Shown: positions 20,978 to 35,900, numbered from the stretch's first letter. The stretch is 64,000 nucleotides of DNA from Siphonodentalium dalli (GCA_032622095.1 CP136067.1:81370705-81434704), one strand, 5' to 3'. Notes: generated by a model from the sequence alone, not told the origin. Numbers and translations: made by a program.

Positions 20978-23900
20978 CTGAAACTAGAAATAGTTCAGAG
21001 AATTACAGACCTTGTTTTAAGCAACAGACTTCGACTGCAGGAGGTTATTGTAATATTTGCACATGCAGTCCAGGTGACACCAACTACACGTTCTGGAACG
21101 AATAGAGAGAAACACATGACACTGATTGATTTAATACTCAAATAGCACAACAAAGTACAAACATGTGTAAACACGAACATATCTACAAGGAAAGCTATAT
21201 ACACATTTAGTACTGCGGTGCAGAAGCTGGTTCATTATTTCAAAATCGCTAGTCTAAGTAAGCCATCATCGTCGCCATTGCCCTTGTCGTCGTCGTCATC
21301 ATCGTCGTCATCATCATCATACTCATCATCAGCATTGTTAATCATCAGTAGCATCGTCAGCATCATCGACATCATGTTAGTCGTCGTCGTCATCGTTGTA
21401 GTCGTCGCAATCTTCGTCGTCGTCATCTCTCGTCATCACCTCATCCTCATAACCATCGGTATCGTCATTGTCATCATCACCACCACCACCATCATCATCA
21501 AAAACCTATTACGTCAGTCTGTCAATCACAAATTCCACGCATCTATCTTCTGATTGGCTAACGATCAGACATGCGCCAATTTGTAATTGGTTGACGCTGA
21601 CGTAATATTTTAATGTAATGAGACAGCCTGCTATTGGTTCCAGTATATCGAACGCACAACTGTTTTAGATACATGTAGTCTAGGTTCACAGAGGCACATT
21701 GTAGGTTGTTGAAGGAATTAACTCTAAAAACAATCCAAATTATAGGATCACGTGACCGACATAATTAACTTTTTCACACATTACAATTAATGCCAGAGCT
21801 ATCAAACAGCGGAGAATCCCATTCAACTTAAAAAAAACTATTACGTTAGTGGCAGTCAACCACAATTTTGACGCATCTATCTTCTGATTGGCTATCGATC
21901 ATATATGACGCAATTTGTAATTGTTTGACACTGACGTACTCTTCTCAAATGCAATGGGACTCTCAGCCGTTTGTTCCAGTATATAGAACGCATAACTGTT
22001 TAAAAAGCCTGGGTTCACGCAGGTACATTGTAGGTTGTTGTAGGAATCGACTCCGAAAACCTTCCAATTTAGAGGGTCGCGTATCCAACACAATAAATAT
22101 GTTCATACATTACCCAATAATAACAGAGATATTGATGTATAACGGTTAATTCGCCCATGACTAAATCAGTCACGTGACATGTAAAGCTACGTGACTACAC
22201 TCGCATGTCATCCGAAAAAATGCCACCATTAACAGAGTTCTATGATTATTTTAAACATAAGAATGAGGCTGTCCCAGTCGTGAATGTAGTACAAAATCAG
22301 AACTCACAATCACTAGATATATCCCTAGACCAATCACCACTCAACAGTGACTTCACGTTACAAGAAATAGAAAATGTGGTTAAAAGCCTAAAAAGCGGTA
22401 AGTCACCAGGTGTGCATGGTATCAGAAACGAGTATATAAAGACAACGTTCGATCAATTGGCCCCAGTTTATTTTCGACTCTTTAACTTGATACTCAGGAC
22501 CGGGGCGATTCCAGAAGAATGGGGTACCGGTATTATTCACCCAATTTTCAAATCAAAGGACCCAAAACAACCCGATAATTACAGACCCATAACGCTAGTT
22601 AGTTGTATTTCAAAGCTATTCTCGGCTATCTTGAGCAAACGAATCTACTCATTCCTCCAAATAAATGACCTTTTATCGGAAAATCAAGCCGGCTTTCGAG
22701 AAAACTACTCCACTACTGATCACATTTTTACACTTCACTGCTTAATAGATATGGTTAAGAAGACATCAAAACAAAGCCTATACTGCGCATTTATAGACCT
22801 TTCGAAGGCGTTCGATAGTGTTTGGAGGATAGGTCTTTGGACAAAGCTTTATGATATCGGAATAAACGGCCGTATCCTCAGAGTGATCATGAATATGTAC
22901 AATGGAATAAAGTCATGTGTCTCCGTTGGAAACCAGTTTTCACCCCCATTCCCATGTGATACTGGAGTAAGACAAGGAGAGAACCTCTCTCCTATCCTGT
23001 TCTCGATCTACCTCAATGATCTTGAAATATTTCTGTCCCGTACGAAACAGAAAGGAATTTCCCTATCCCGCCTAAATGAAACTACTTTTTTTAATTTGAA
23101 ATTATTTTGCCTGTTATATGCAGATGATACTGTTCTTTTTGCAGAAAGTCCAACTGAAATGCAAAATATATTAGATGCATATTCATCTTATTGCCATGAA
23201 TGGAAACTGACTGTTAACAACAGCAAGAGTAATGTAGTCATCTTTGGGAAAGATAAAAAATTTAAACCGTTTTTTCGATTAGACGGACAACAGATAATTG
23301 TGGCGGACGAATATAAGTATTTGGGCGTAACATTTACGAATAATGGTTTGTTCAACATAGAAAAGAAGCGACGATGTGAAATAGCAAAAAAGGCTATGTT
23401 CTCAATCATATGTAAGGCTAGGAAACTAAAACTGCCACTAACATGCATCATTGATCTTTATGAGAAAACTATTATACCTATATTGACTTATGGTTGTGAG
23501 ATTTGGGGTGTAAGCAATAATATAATTATTCAGCGCACAGAGCTCTGGTTCCTTAAATTCGTTTTTAAGTTAAAAAAATCAACTCCCACATCAATGATAT
23601 ATGGTGAACTAGGTTTGCTCCCAATAACTGAAAAAATAAAACACAGAGTGTTGAACTACTGGTCACGAATAATAAATGGCAATAAGTCGAAATTATCATA
23701 TGTACTATATGCTACTATTCATAATATGCTCGATAGGCATAAATCAGGTTTTACTTGGATCCGGTATGTAAGAAACTTATTAAATGGACTAGGTATGTCA
23801 GACGTATGGCTATCCCACAACACAATTAGCGAGAAATGGTTCAACAATGCAACACGACTTAAAATTCGAGATCAATATTTACATAATTGGCGGTCCTCGT

Positions 23901-26900
23901 TGCAATCATCTGATAAATATAATTTTTATAAAACTATTAAAGATGAGTTCCTGACAGAAGAATACCTATCGATATTATCAACTAAAGAAGCACTGACACT
24001 TATGAAGTTCAGAACGCGAAACCATCACCTACCCATAGAAACTACGAGCTGGGCAAATATGTCTAACAACAAATCCTGCACCTTTTGTAGCAACGGAATC
24101 GGTGACGAGTATCATGTGATGTTGATCTGCGAGAAATTCGATGAAAATCGTGCTAAACTAATCCCCAAATACTACTATAAATACCCAAACAATTTAAAAT
24201 TACGCCAATTGATGGAAACTACTAAAATACAGGTAATGCGCAATGTCTATCATCTGATCAAGGTAATAATGTCTTCTACCTGAACGCTCTTTATCATCAT
24301 TTCACCCCCCCCCCCCACATTGTCACAACGAAGTACGCCCCACTAATCTCAGTGGGAGGACCATCATATACCTCCTACTGCGCCATGATGGTCTTTTTAT
24401 TGTCTACTTAGACACCCGTAATGCACACGACAGTGTGCAAATTGGCGAGTCGGACTATTTTCCATCGATGACCCCCCCACCCGCCACACAGGGCGTTCGC
24501 GTCCCTGTGTGGACTCACCAAATGTCGTGGATATTATGCTCCATCACGCTTACTATATTTATCACGAATATTTTGAAGGATTAAAGCCTGGTGTATATAA
24601 TAGTTACTGTAAAATGTACCGTTGATTTATTATAATGAACACTATACTCACGGTGGTGCAACTTGAAGCATTCCAGCGTTTTCACCCTAACCTCCCGACT
24701 TTCGTGAACACAGCCACAACATACCACTGACCCATATTTCAGACGGTGATTCCCCGAACAACTCGAATGCAATCACGTGACATTGATATTTTATTGTGGG
24801 ATCATCGAATGCGTGAAATAGTACCTGACGCGTGCCACTCAGTTGACCTGAGCACGATTTTGACAGGATTCGCTTGATCCTCACTGAGCACGCAGGATTT
24901 ACTTGATGTGGACATGCACTTGATGCGATGGGGTCTATTAGCAATGGTGTCTCTGTCTGTTTATTTGAAGCCCGGCTTTATTCTAAACATTATTATTCGA
25001 ATACATCCACAACTTCGACCTCAAGTTATATGCTGATTAAAACATACAATGCAGATTTTGTCCATACGTTTTTTTCTTCTTTTTTTTTCCAAATTCAAAG
25101 TTATATCTGTGGCTCATGTGCCCCATCGTCTCAAGTCAACATTTATGTATATGCATGTCGCTATGACAGTATTCCTGTGTAAATGACGCGAGTATCAAAG
25201 TATCAAATAAATAGATAGTCTTATATATAGTATCGGGCACATCCACCCTGTTTTGGGTGGATGTGCCTTCGATGTATGCATTAACATTAATATTACATAT
25301 ACTATAAAATATATTTATGTACCTGTTAAATGTGCTTTTGTCATATATTTGTATTTGAATCTTGTATATCTCATATATCATGATTATTGATTTATTGAGA
25401 TTAAAGAATTGAACTTTCAAAAGAAATATATCGCACTGTATTTGTGTATGTACCGTATTTACTATATTGAGATTGTATTATGGAATAACATTGATAAAAC
25501 GTTACGTCTTTCTCTTGATCTGAAACACTGATAATTATGAATCAAACTATTATGTTTCGATGAACTAAAGAAGCTAGAAAATAATCCATATGTTTATTAT
25601 TGAGGTAGATTTCGTTCTTTACCTGTACCTGTGAGCAATTGGTTGTGTGTATGGTGTGGCTGCAGCATGGATGGGCCACTGTAGTCTTGGTAATGAGGAC
25701 CCACTCAGACAGTGGCATACACACAGCCATTTGCAATATGAATTTTATATATAATGTATCTAATACATTAGTCTCACCTTTTGTCCTCTTATAAATTCAT
25801 TTTGATATAACCATCCGTCCTTTTCTCACATTGCAATGTATACCTTGCACCTGGATGTCGACCTGTCGCACATTAACTGCCAAGCTAAACCACCACATAT
25901 ATAGACACCGTGGGGTGGTTGTATATGGCGTTCGGTTTCGAGTATTACTGGTACATATGTATGATCGACTTGTATAACTCATCCTGACTTACGTAGTCTA
26001 GTAAATAGACCCCCATGCAACAATATTATTATAATTTGTATGTAGATGTATTTATATAAACAATATATAATTGTGTTCAAGCATATTCTTGTTGTGCACT
26101 GTAACACAAACTTAAACTGTAAACTATGTGTGTATGTGGTGGGTTAGTTATTAAATAAATTCAGATGCCTATTAAACGACGGACGACCCGTAATTACAAA
26201 ACAACTATAATTTCGCATTTCTTGTGGCGAGTTTCTTAGATGTTTTAGCAAAACACAAGCAACAAAGGGTTGAATTGAAATTAAGTGATCATATTGATTC
26301 GAACTTATTGTGTTTGGATGTACTAACACAAAGACTCTTTCGCTACGTGTGCGTTCAGATGACTCAAATGCTATGAATGTGATTGGAAAAATAATCACTC
26401 ATAATATGCATACGATTTAGAATAAGTTTGTTGCTAGTCACGCATCAACATCGAACTCACTGATACTGAATACATAATACATTAAATCTTAAAAATGCCC
26501 CATTGCAATTTGACATCATAAACAACTAATATTGGTAATTTTTCTATAATAATTCTAGTCGTTTGCCCATTATTGTTATATTTTGATGGTCAGCAATCGA
26601 ATTTCAAAAAAAGTTTTAACATGTTTTCGATTTTTGCCAGACTAGTAAATTCCATCGTCTCTGATAAAGAACACCCATGCCTTCGTTTCCCAAACAGAGA
26701 AATGTAGTAAAGTAAAAGAGTATCCTCAATTATGAGCTCTTTGTTTTACTGATGTATGATGTAGTGCATTTCCGCTACCACTGTGCCACACGAGTGGAGG
26801 TGAATGCAAGTACCTTTCATTTTTATTTTGCACGATAAGCGGAATCTGACTAATTTGGTGTCAAATCGGACCGGGAATATTCAATTAGTGGGCACTTATC

Positions 26901-29900
26901 AAACTGTATTATTACCAAAGCGTATTAGGGCCACCCGAAACAACACCGCACCCCCAAATATAAAAATACAGGTACACAACTCGTTATAACGACTTGAAAG
27001 TCGTTATACCGACTTCTAACAACGCGTTATAAGGACTTCATCTTCTTCTTCCGCATAAGGCAAATCTCTTATAAGAGTGTTTAAAGCCTGGCACATGCAT
27101 GATAAAACAGTTAAAATGTGTATACACACTATACAGTTAAAAACAGCCCCGGAGTTACTTATTCTTTTTCTTGTCAGTGGTGAATGCTGGGTTGGGTGGC
27201 TGGCCGGCAGCTTGTCCAACTCCACTCTGAAACTCTTTGTGTCAAATTCTGGTGTGCATGTTACCTGGGAGAGTTTGTTCCACTGTCTGGTGGTGCGTGG
27301 AAAAAAACGACTGGTGGTATACGTCGATCCCAGTGGTGCTTTGATATAATTTGTGTTTGCCCCGTGTTCTTTCATCGCCTTGCATGCCTGATGTACGAGT
27401 CTGGATTGATGTCGACCACTCTATCCTTAATTTCCCTGAGCATCATGATGCGGTCTTTCGCTCTTCTGTGATGGAGAGATTCCCAATGCAGGTCCCCTAG
27501 CATGTCTGTCATTACTCCTAGTGTTCTGGACCACTAGTTGCTGGTGGTGAATCGGGCGGCTCTGCGTTGGACTCGTTCTAGTTGAGTAACCAATCTCTCT
27601 GTGTGTGGGTCCCAAAACAGTGGAGGCATACTCCAGGATAGGTCTGACAATGGCTGAATATGCTGCTGCCTTAACTTCTTTCCGACAGCCTCGCATATTT
27701 CTTCTAAGGAATCCGAGCGACCGCTGTGCCTTGGATGTTATGAGGTCAGCGTGAGGTCCCCATCGCAGTTGGTTATTGATCACTACTCCCAGATACTTGC
27801 TGTTTGTTACTGTTTCCAGGGTGTGACCATGCAATTTGTAGTCTGTTAACATGGGACGTTTTTTTGTTGGTAATGTGGAAGATGTTGCACTTTTGAGGGT
27901 GGAATGACATCTGCCATGTGGATTCCCAATTATCTAGGCATTGTAGGTCTCTTTGCAATTTTCTAGTATCTGATTTAGATGACACCTTTTGGAAGAGAAG
28001 ACAGTCGTCGGCGAACAGTTTTGTTGGAGAAGAAGTGCAGTGTGGAAGATCGTTAATGAAAACTAGGAAGAGTAGGGGTCCTAGCACAGTACCCTGGGGC
28101 ACGCCGTTGTAGATTGCTGTTGTAGAGGTGTGGCATTCGAGTATCACTTGTTGGGTGCGATGTTTTAGGAAGTCTTTGATTCAATAGAGGGTTACCTTGT
28201 CCATGCCGTAGTATGACAGCTTGTGGAGCAGTCTTTTTGGTGTGGCACTTTGTCGAAAGCTTTGGCAAAATTCAGGAGGATGACGTCAGTCTGGTGGCCT
28301 TCTGCCATATTGTTTGCGATGTCGTTGATTGTGACTAAAAGCTGCGTTTCACAAGACCGTCTGGGCCTGAAGCCATGTTGTTCATCTGCTATGATCTTGT
28401 TCTTATCTAGGTGGGCCATGGCTTGGCTGTGTATTATGTGATCCATGATCTTGCAGGGAATTGATGTGAGTGACACAGGTCGGTAGTTAGATGCTTGGTG
28501 TATGTCTCCTTTCTCAAACATCGGTGAGACTAGTACCTTTCTCCAGTCATCAGGGATGGTGCCGGTGTCTAAAGAGAATTGGTAGACGTGCTTCAGTTCC
28601 GAAGCAAACGACTGGAGGAATTTGGCCGGTATTAAGTCAGGGCATGTTGCTTTGTGCGGGTTTGTGTTCTTCAGCTGCAGTCGGAGTACCCCATGTTCAG
28701 TGATGTTTATTTTTCCCATCTGGTTGTGTGGGCGTGCTCCTTTATATGATATGGAAGAAACATCCTCTTGAGTGAAGACAGACTGGAACTGGGCATTCAG
28801 GATTTCTGCTTTACTCTCCTTGTCATTGTGAAGTAACCCATCAGATCCAATCAAGGGTGCCTCCCACTATAATCTTGATTCTTGCTTTTTAGATAGGACC
28901 AACATTTCTTAGGTGAGGAATGGAGTTGAGGGCTGATAACATCTTTTATGTATGAATTGTGCGCTTTCCTCGTTTCCGTTTGTGTATCCCTTTTCAATTT
29001 TGAGTATCTTTCCCAATCTGTTGTGTTATTGGTCTTTCTCGCTCGTTGGTAGGCTCTGCGTTTCCTTTTAGATAGTGTGTTGATGCTGCTATTCGCCCAG
29101 GGGTTTGTGAACTTGGGGCTGGAGAGCTTAGATGGAATGTGTTTGTCCATGATGTTAAGACAAGTGGTCTTAAAGTCCATCCACATGGTATTGATGTTAG
29201 TATATCTCTCTCGGCAGATTGTCTCACGAAATATCCTCAAGTCTAGGCTGATTAGAATACTCTCTGCTCTATTCCATAGTAGGATCTTCCTTCTTGGTGT
29301 TTTCTCTCTTTTCGCTGTCAGAAGGTTGTGAATTAGGATGATATCATGATTTGATTTCCCTATTGGTGGGAGAGGTTTGCAGGTGTCGATGAGGGATGGA
29401 TGGGAGGTGACGAAAAGATCCAAGATATTTTCCCCTCTTGTCCGAAAGTCGATTATCTGCTCCAGATCAAGGTCCTTTAGGACTGATGTTAGTTTGTCAC
29501 TTTGTTTAGGAGGGCCGTCGTCTGGTTGTGAAGATGTTCCTTTCCAGTCGATGTCAGGAAGATTGAAGTCCCCCCCAACGAGAAATATTGCATTCTTTCT
29601 CATATTTCTGAGTTTGACAAGATCCTCGCATGCTTTCTCTAAGTAATTATCATCGGCACTTGGTGGTCTATAAAATGCTGTGACAATAGTAGATTTTCCT
29701 CCACTTAGTTCTATCTGTACGCTGATTAGTTCTGTGTCTTTTCCAGACAGTACCTCGGTGCAAGTCAGATCACTTTTTGTCGCAATCAAGGCACCACCAT
29801 GAGAATCTCCTGGGCTGTCTCTTCTTCGGACTGTGAAGGTTGGTGGTAGAATTTCCGAAGACATGATGTCGTCATTCAGCCAGGTCTCTGTCCCCAAGAT

Positions 29901-32900
29901 TATATCTGGTTGTGTGGAGTCAATTAGGACCTGCGTTTCTGGAACCTTATTCTTGATGCTCTGGAAGTTGATTACTAGTAGCCGTAGTTGGTTTCTTACA
30001 TCCACGCTAGCTCTGTTTCTAGCTTTGGGCGATGATGCTGCCTGTGGGCTACCGATTGAGTTGAGGGTGTCAGAGGTAGTATTTAGGACACTGTGAGCGC
30101 CAGCTGTTTCAGGCGACATCGAACGGGTGGTAGAGGAGTCGATGTTGGAGGATGAAACTTTTGTGTATACAATTGATGAGTGGTTTGTTTTGTTGCATGA
30201 GATGCAATACCATGACACTGATGGGATAGCGTAATGCTGGAATGTAGCTGATGACATACCGATACATGCTTTGTGGTACCATTCATCACATTCTTCGCCG
30301 GCAATGCATTCTTGACCCCATCTGCAGGCTTTGCGAAAAGACACGCACGGGTACTTCACTCGTGTTCTAGGGCCCGGGTTCGTCTCTATTCCGCTCGGGA
30401 TGAGAAGCAGAAGTTGGAAATTCTGCTGTGGTACACCAGGTTTGAAATTAATACACCTTGATTTCCTACCACGATAGCTGGACCAAATAGCTATCGCATT
30501 CTTGTTGGTAAGACTGTCTGGTTTGGGTGGTGCAAGATGGCAGTGCTTGTTCCCATCTTCCAGGTCTGGTTTGTTTATTCGGTTGACAAGCAGAGTTAGG
30601 AATGCTGCATGGAGTGTCAGTTGTACACATTTGAGTGTTGGTGATGGAATAGCCTTGTTCCGATCCATTTTCTTTGATGTGCAATCCATATCTCAACCTC
30701 GCAGTCGTATCCTTGACGTTGTCACGAAAGTTGTTTGCATCGAAAATAGGAAATGTAAAAATATAAAAAATAATATCACCGGTGATTAGTCAAGTCAGCT
30801 CAGAGTAGTGTTCGATCCGAGCAGGTCGTATTCTACATTGATAGATCTCATAATTCAAGATGAAATAGTCTTTGATTGCTAGACATATACGGAAAAATAA
30901 CTTCCGCGTAAAATTTAGCAGTTTTTATCGCGCATGCGCAGACAATTCATTACAACGACTTGTGCTTATTTCTACAAGTCGTTATGACGACTTCCAACAA
31001 CTCGTTACATACCTAGTTGCAAGTCATTATAACGATTTGCTGGAAGTCGTTATAACGATTTGCAGGTCGTTATGACGAGTTGTAAGTCGTTGTAACGACT
31101 AGGGATTCGTTATAACGAGTTGTTGGAAGTCGTTACAACGACTTGCAAGTCGTTATAACGAGTTGTGTACTTGTATATTAAGGGGTCCGGTTGTGCTTTG
31201 GGTGGCCCTAATGCCCTTTCGTAGTATTATATTGAAAGGAACGCCTATATACCTTGCACGTGTAGGTTTCCTTGTGGTGATGTTGTTGTATGTCCTCTGA
31301 CGGATGACGTCGTCGTTGTTTTTCCTGGTTTGGCCGTATACCATTGAGAGCTTGTTCTAACCTTCATCGTGGGCGACCGTGGTGGTGACTGTGTGGCCGT
31401 CGGTCCGATCATTATTGGTACGACTGAATTCAACAAAATGTGCATTCAATATATTTGTGACTCTCAAACTAATTATACAGAGCGATGAGCACATGTTAAA
31501 GATACGGGCGGCGTTTGCGGTGGGTATGCTGTTAAAATATTCAGCTCCGTCAAAAGCCGCCATAAGCAGAAATAATAGTGAAATATAGACAGACTTTGTT
31601 CTTATACCAATCAGAAATATGACATAAACAGTATGTTATTGTCAATTGTTTTTCCTTTGTTATGTAAACAAAAGTAAAAAACGTTACATTACCTGGCTTT
31701 TGTTTAGATCCGATATGGTAAACATAAAGAGCGTTATTTGTTACTGTTTTCCTGATATGGAAATAATAAAGAGCGTTTATATCATTTTTGTGTGATTAAC
31801 CAATAGAATCACAACTTCTGTAACACGAGCAGGCTCTTGTTTGCGTACACCATCGTACATCTTGACGACAACATACTATTTACGCACTGATTATGTTTGG
31901 CATATGAACAAAACTATATATTTTTTAATATTCCTTCTGTTGATAGCGATTTGAACAAATATGAATATTTCTGCAACGAACGCCGCCCGTGCCTTTAACT
32001 GTATAATATTCAAATTGTCGACAGTTCTCCAAAAATGTATGAAAATAAATTACCAAGGAAATTGGCACTTCGGTCGATCTGACACAATGTCATACCAAAA
32101 TAGGTTAAAATTGTTTTGAAAGTATGATTTTTCAACCACTATTTAGTGTGAAATTGTTGTTTTTAGACAAAAAGTCGACTATGTTGAGTATGTTCCTAAT
32201 TTCAGTTAAAACGTTGAACTCAAGTGAACACCACTTTTTAAATTTTCCAAAAAATATGGGGTGCCAGGTTGGAAATTTTGAGGTTGAATAATTGGAAAAT
32301 TCGAACCCGTAGGGAATGCAAATGCAAATGGAATTCTGCGTAAATTCCAAGATAGACCCACTCAGCGGAGACCATCTATAGCAGCGTGCCTGCATTGTCT
32401 AACTGAAGTTGAGAACTCACCCTTTGGCGCCTTGCACATGAATAACAATGTCGAGTAACAGTTAACGTCGTTCCATTTAAAATCAGTAGAGTATACCTCC
32501 ACACACGCTTCTTTCCCGTGAGTATTTGTAGGTTCGCCGTCATCCCAGTTAACATAGTCAACTGCAGTACCATCTTGCCACACGAACCCGCCTGTCAAGA
32601 TAGGATTAAATACATACTGTGGACTAAATACAGCGAAAATATATTTCTATATATAAATAAAAAGTATAGGATCTGCTTGTCTATCTGTCTCTTCGCGATT
32701 TTTCTCCCAGACCCATGGACCGATTTCAACCAAGTGTGGTGACTCGGACAGATGTTATAACACCGTTAGTATTTATAAAATTTGATTTGAAAAAAAAAAA
32801 AATATTAAATAAAAATTAGCTTTTGTAAAAGAGATCAAACGGCCTTAGTTTTTTTTAAATTTTGTCCCCACGGGATATTTCCCCACCCGCTCTGAAATCA

Positions 32901-35900
32901 ACAAAGCAGATATTTCCCACACGGACATTTCCCCACTTACTAAATGTCATCGGCGAACATTTCCCCACATTAATCCACCTGACATTTCCCCACTTACTAA
33001 ATATCATAGGCAGATCTTTCCCCACCCGGATATTTACCCACCGGACATTTCCCCACTTACTAAATATCATAGTCGGAGATTTCCTCACTGTCTAGATATG
33101 CAGCCTGGATGTTTGCCCACATTTGGCTGATACATACTATTGGTGTGTGCTATATAATGCTTGCGGGGAGCGGAGGTTCATCACAGTTTTAAGAACTTGT
33201 CCTCCAATCTCCCAGTTGCCGCCGTATCATGTTATGCTAATAAGCAACATTAAAGATCATGTGCCAGTGCAATCTTATATATGCGAGTCTCCCATAGGGA
33301 GCCTGGAATATATAAGAAATTGAACTTGCTTACAAGGTCAAGGTAAATATTGTTAGGTCAATGCTTTCCCTAATGGACACTCGAATATGTAAGATAATGC
33401 ATTGGCAAGGGGTTCCAAGAAGAAGCTCCCGTCCAGGAAGGGTTAATAGTATCAAATCAGATGGAACACCTTCAAGCAATAAACAGTTTAAACGAAAACA
33501 GGGAAACGATTAAATTAAATTAAATTAAATTAATACCTGTTGCACCCTTCCCCAATCCGACCCAGAAAGAATTGAGAGATGGTGCCATTGCTGACACGTT
33601 TGCTACACTCGTCTTGAACACTGAACTAATGTAGCTCACTTCTTCAAGCGAATGGACACTAGCAAGGTTCATTCCCAACATCTTGCACTCGTGGTTGGCT
33701 TCCGGCCATGATCTCAGCTGCTTGGGGTCAAGGTGATAACAATAGTCGCCCAACTTTTTCCAGCGTAGATCTTTGCAATAACCAATAGGTGCTGGTGTTG
33801 AAATTGGAGGTGCCACTATATATAAATAAAAAGATAAATGAATCGATTATAAAAACTTACTGAATCGCAGCAATGAAAAAACTATTACTCGATATGAGTC
33901 AATAGGACTGACATAACTGTATTTGTGTCTTTGTCTGGTGGACAGAACATTGGTTTTGAAAATTTTGACAAATCAGTTGTGAAAATCGGATGCGGTTGAA
34001 ACACAATTTCTCGGAATTTCCAAGACCGACATGTATATGACTGGATGAATATGTTCGTCTCATGGACACAACAACTACGAAAGCCACCATCCATGTACAC
34101 AAGGAAGATCGGAGCACAGCAATGCAGATTGGTGTGACAAGTACGCTTTAAAGGAAATAGAATCCGTACTCACAAACGACAACTCGAAACGACATCATGA
34201 ATACATGTTTCTAAAATGTATGTTGATTTGCTGGCATTCCATTGGATATGGATGTGAGTGTTGGTCTGACAGTTTGTGTAGATTGCAACAAGCGTTCCAT
34301 AATAAAACAAATCAGACCAATTTTCATTTATACTCCATGGAACGCAACAAAATCAACATTCATTCCTTATATTTAGACCCAACTGTGAGATAAAACAGAT
34401 TATTTAGCGCCCAGTTCAGTGATATTCTGGCAGCTTTAAGTTGCTTCTATGCAACATGAACACAACTTGGAGCCCGAATGGGACGTCGCATGACATTATT
34501 TCAACCAACCAGCGTCCTGCATTCATGTTCCACAGCACGCATACCAGTCTGTTAGTGCAAATATTGTATAATAATAATTGATATATTTACCTGTGCTTAT
34601 TTCACAAATATAGTTGTACTGCCCAGAGCATGCTGTGTCGTTCCATGTACCGTCTTTGTTCATGACAACACAAATCTCACTGGGCTTTCTCGATGGGGAA
34701 TTCGGCCCCCAGTTTGAGTACGATAATGCCCAGCCGTCAGACCAAATGAATATCATGTTCAGCTTAAAAAGATGAAATAGTAATTAGGGTACGTTCAAAC
34801 GGTGGTAAATATGACGACCAATTGTGCAGGCAATTGTTATTATGTGATATGATGTGAATGAAAAACTATACTTATAAAATACACCTGCCCAACATTTTAC
34901 CACATGCACAGTGGGATCGATGTAATTCCTGTATACATTATCTGAAATAGCCTTCGGACAGCTGGCGAGAATCAATCGCGAAATAATCCGTGGCATATAA
35001 AAATAATCGAAGACACATATTCTGCAATTCTAAAATTTATTTAAAAATTGTCCGGGAATTTCGTAACGTAGCTTTGACTGTCCTTGAATAGAATGTGAGC
35101 TCCAAAATAATACCCATGTTAATTTTCACATTATTTTAACATTTGACTAATTCCACACCAGTTGTGCTATATATGCTACGAATACCTGAATATTAGGATA
35201 CATGTAGATTTACAGAGGACACGTGTAGATGGGACATGCACATTTATCGTTATTTCAGTCCATATCACGTCGCTGTTAGTGCAATTAGAGGAGAACATTT
35301 TGCACAGAGGGCGAGTGTCACTAGGAAAACGTTCCATTGAACCATGAACTGACTCCAAGGATTAATAAACTGACAAACTTGCCAATATACACGAATACGG
35401 TCATCCTCTATGTGTGCATTATCCCAAGCGATTTTGTGCTCGCTGTATGACGACATATTGACGTGTTCACTGACATATACCGTGGCGCTCACATGGAAAT
35501 AAGGGGGTGACAAAATACTCACCGGGTCGGTTTTGAGACCGATCCACACGGGTGTGTTCGATTGTTGAACGACGACGTGAAGGAAAGCTTGGTCCATTCT
35601 GTTCGTGATGGACACGAGGTTACCATTTTCGGCCATGCACCGTCCTTTGGCATTGGACCACGTGTCAGCGGCAGTGATAAGTTGGTAGTAGTTCGTCCCG
35701 AGGTGTATGTATCCAGGGTAAATCGAACTCATGGTCGGCTGTATTACGGGTAACAGTGCATCTGTAAGAAAATATTAACCATCTGAGCCGTGAAGGGATT
35801 CTTCCATCATTTCTATTCCCAATGGATTCTTCAATCAGTCATAAAAATATATATTGAAATGGTCTATTATTCTTCTGGAGTAACTAATAAACAACTGTTA

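Larger units (their letters stand above)
27016..30785 (-). mobile_element. CR1-like LINE, frameshifted copy
   Basis: Near full-length non-LTR element on the same strand as the lectin gene, inside its last intron. In order it has an N-terminal region with a 2A-like motif and PHD-type finger, endonuclease, reverse transcriptase and C-terminal region. At least four frame breaks (near 28855, 28230, 27860 and 27600) make it inactive. The 3' tail ends near 27030 in a gaagaagaagatgaag run. Confidence 0.85.
26926..31210. mobile_element. DNA transposon with AAGTCGTTATAACG repeats, split by a LINE
   Basis: The left end TAGGGCCACCCGAAACA (26926) and right end (…gggtggcccta, 31210) are inverted copies. 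Both continue through 'gtacacaactcgttataacg' and arrays of cgttataacgact boxes (26983-27040 and 30950-31165). The ends suit a TA target site. The interior is almost wholly a CR1-like LINE, so I infer the LINE inserted into this element. Confidence 0.65.

Noticed and set aside
21218..21553. Ser- and Val/Ile-rich or Asp-rich open frames
   Set aside because: Produced by the TCA/TCG microsatellite on both strands.
28994..30696. Many 60-95-codon frames on the plus strand and in other minus frames across the CR1-like LINE
   Set aside because: Shadows of the LINE coding sequence.
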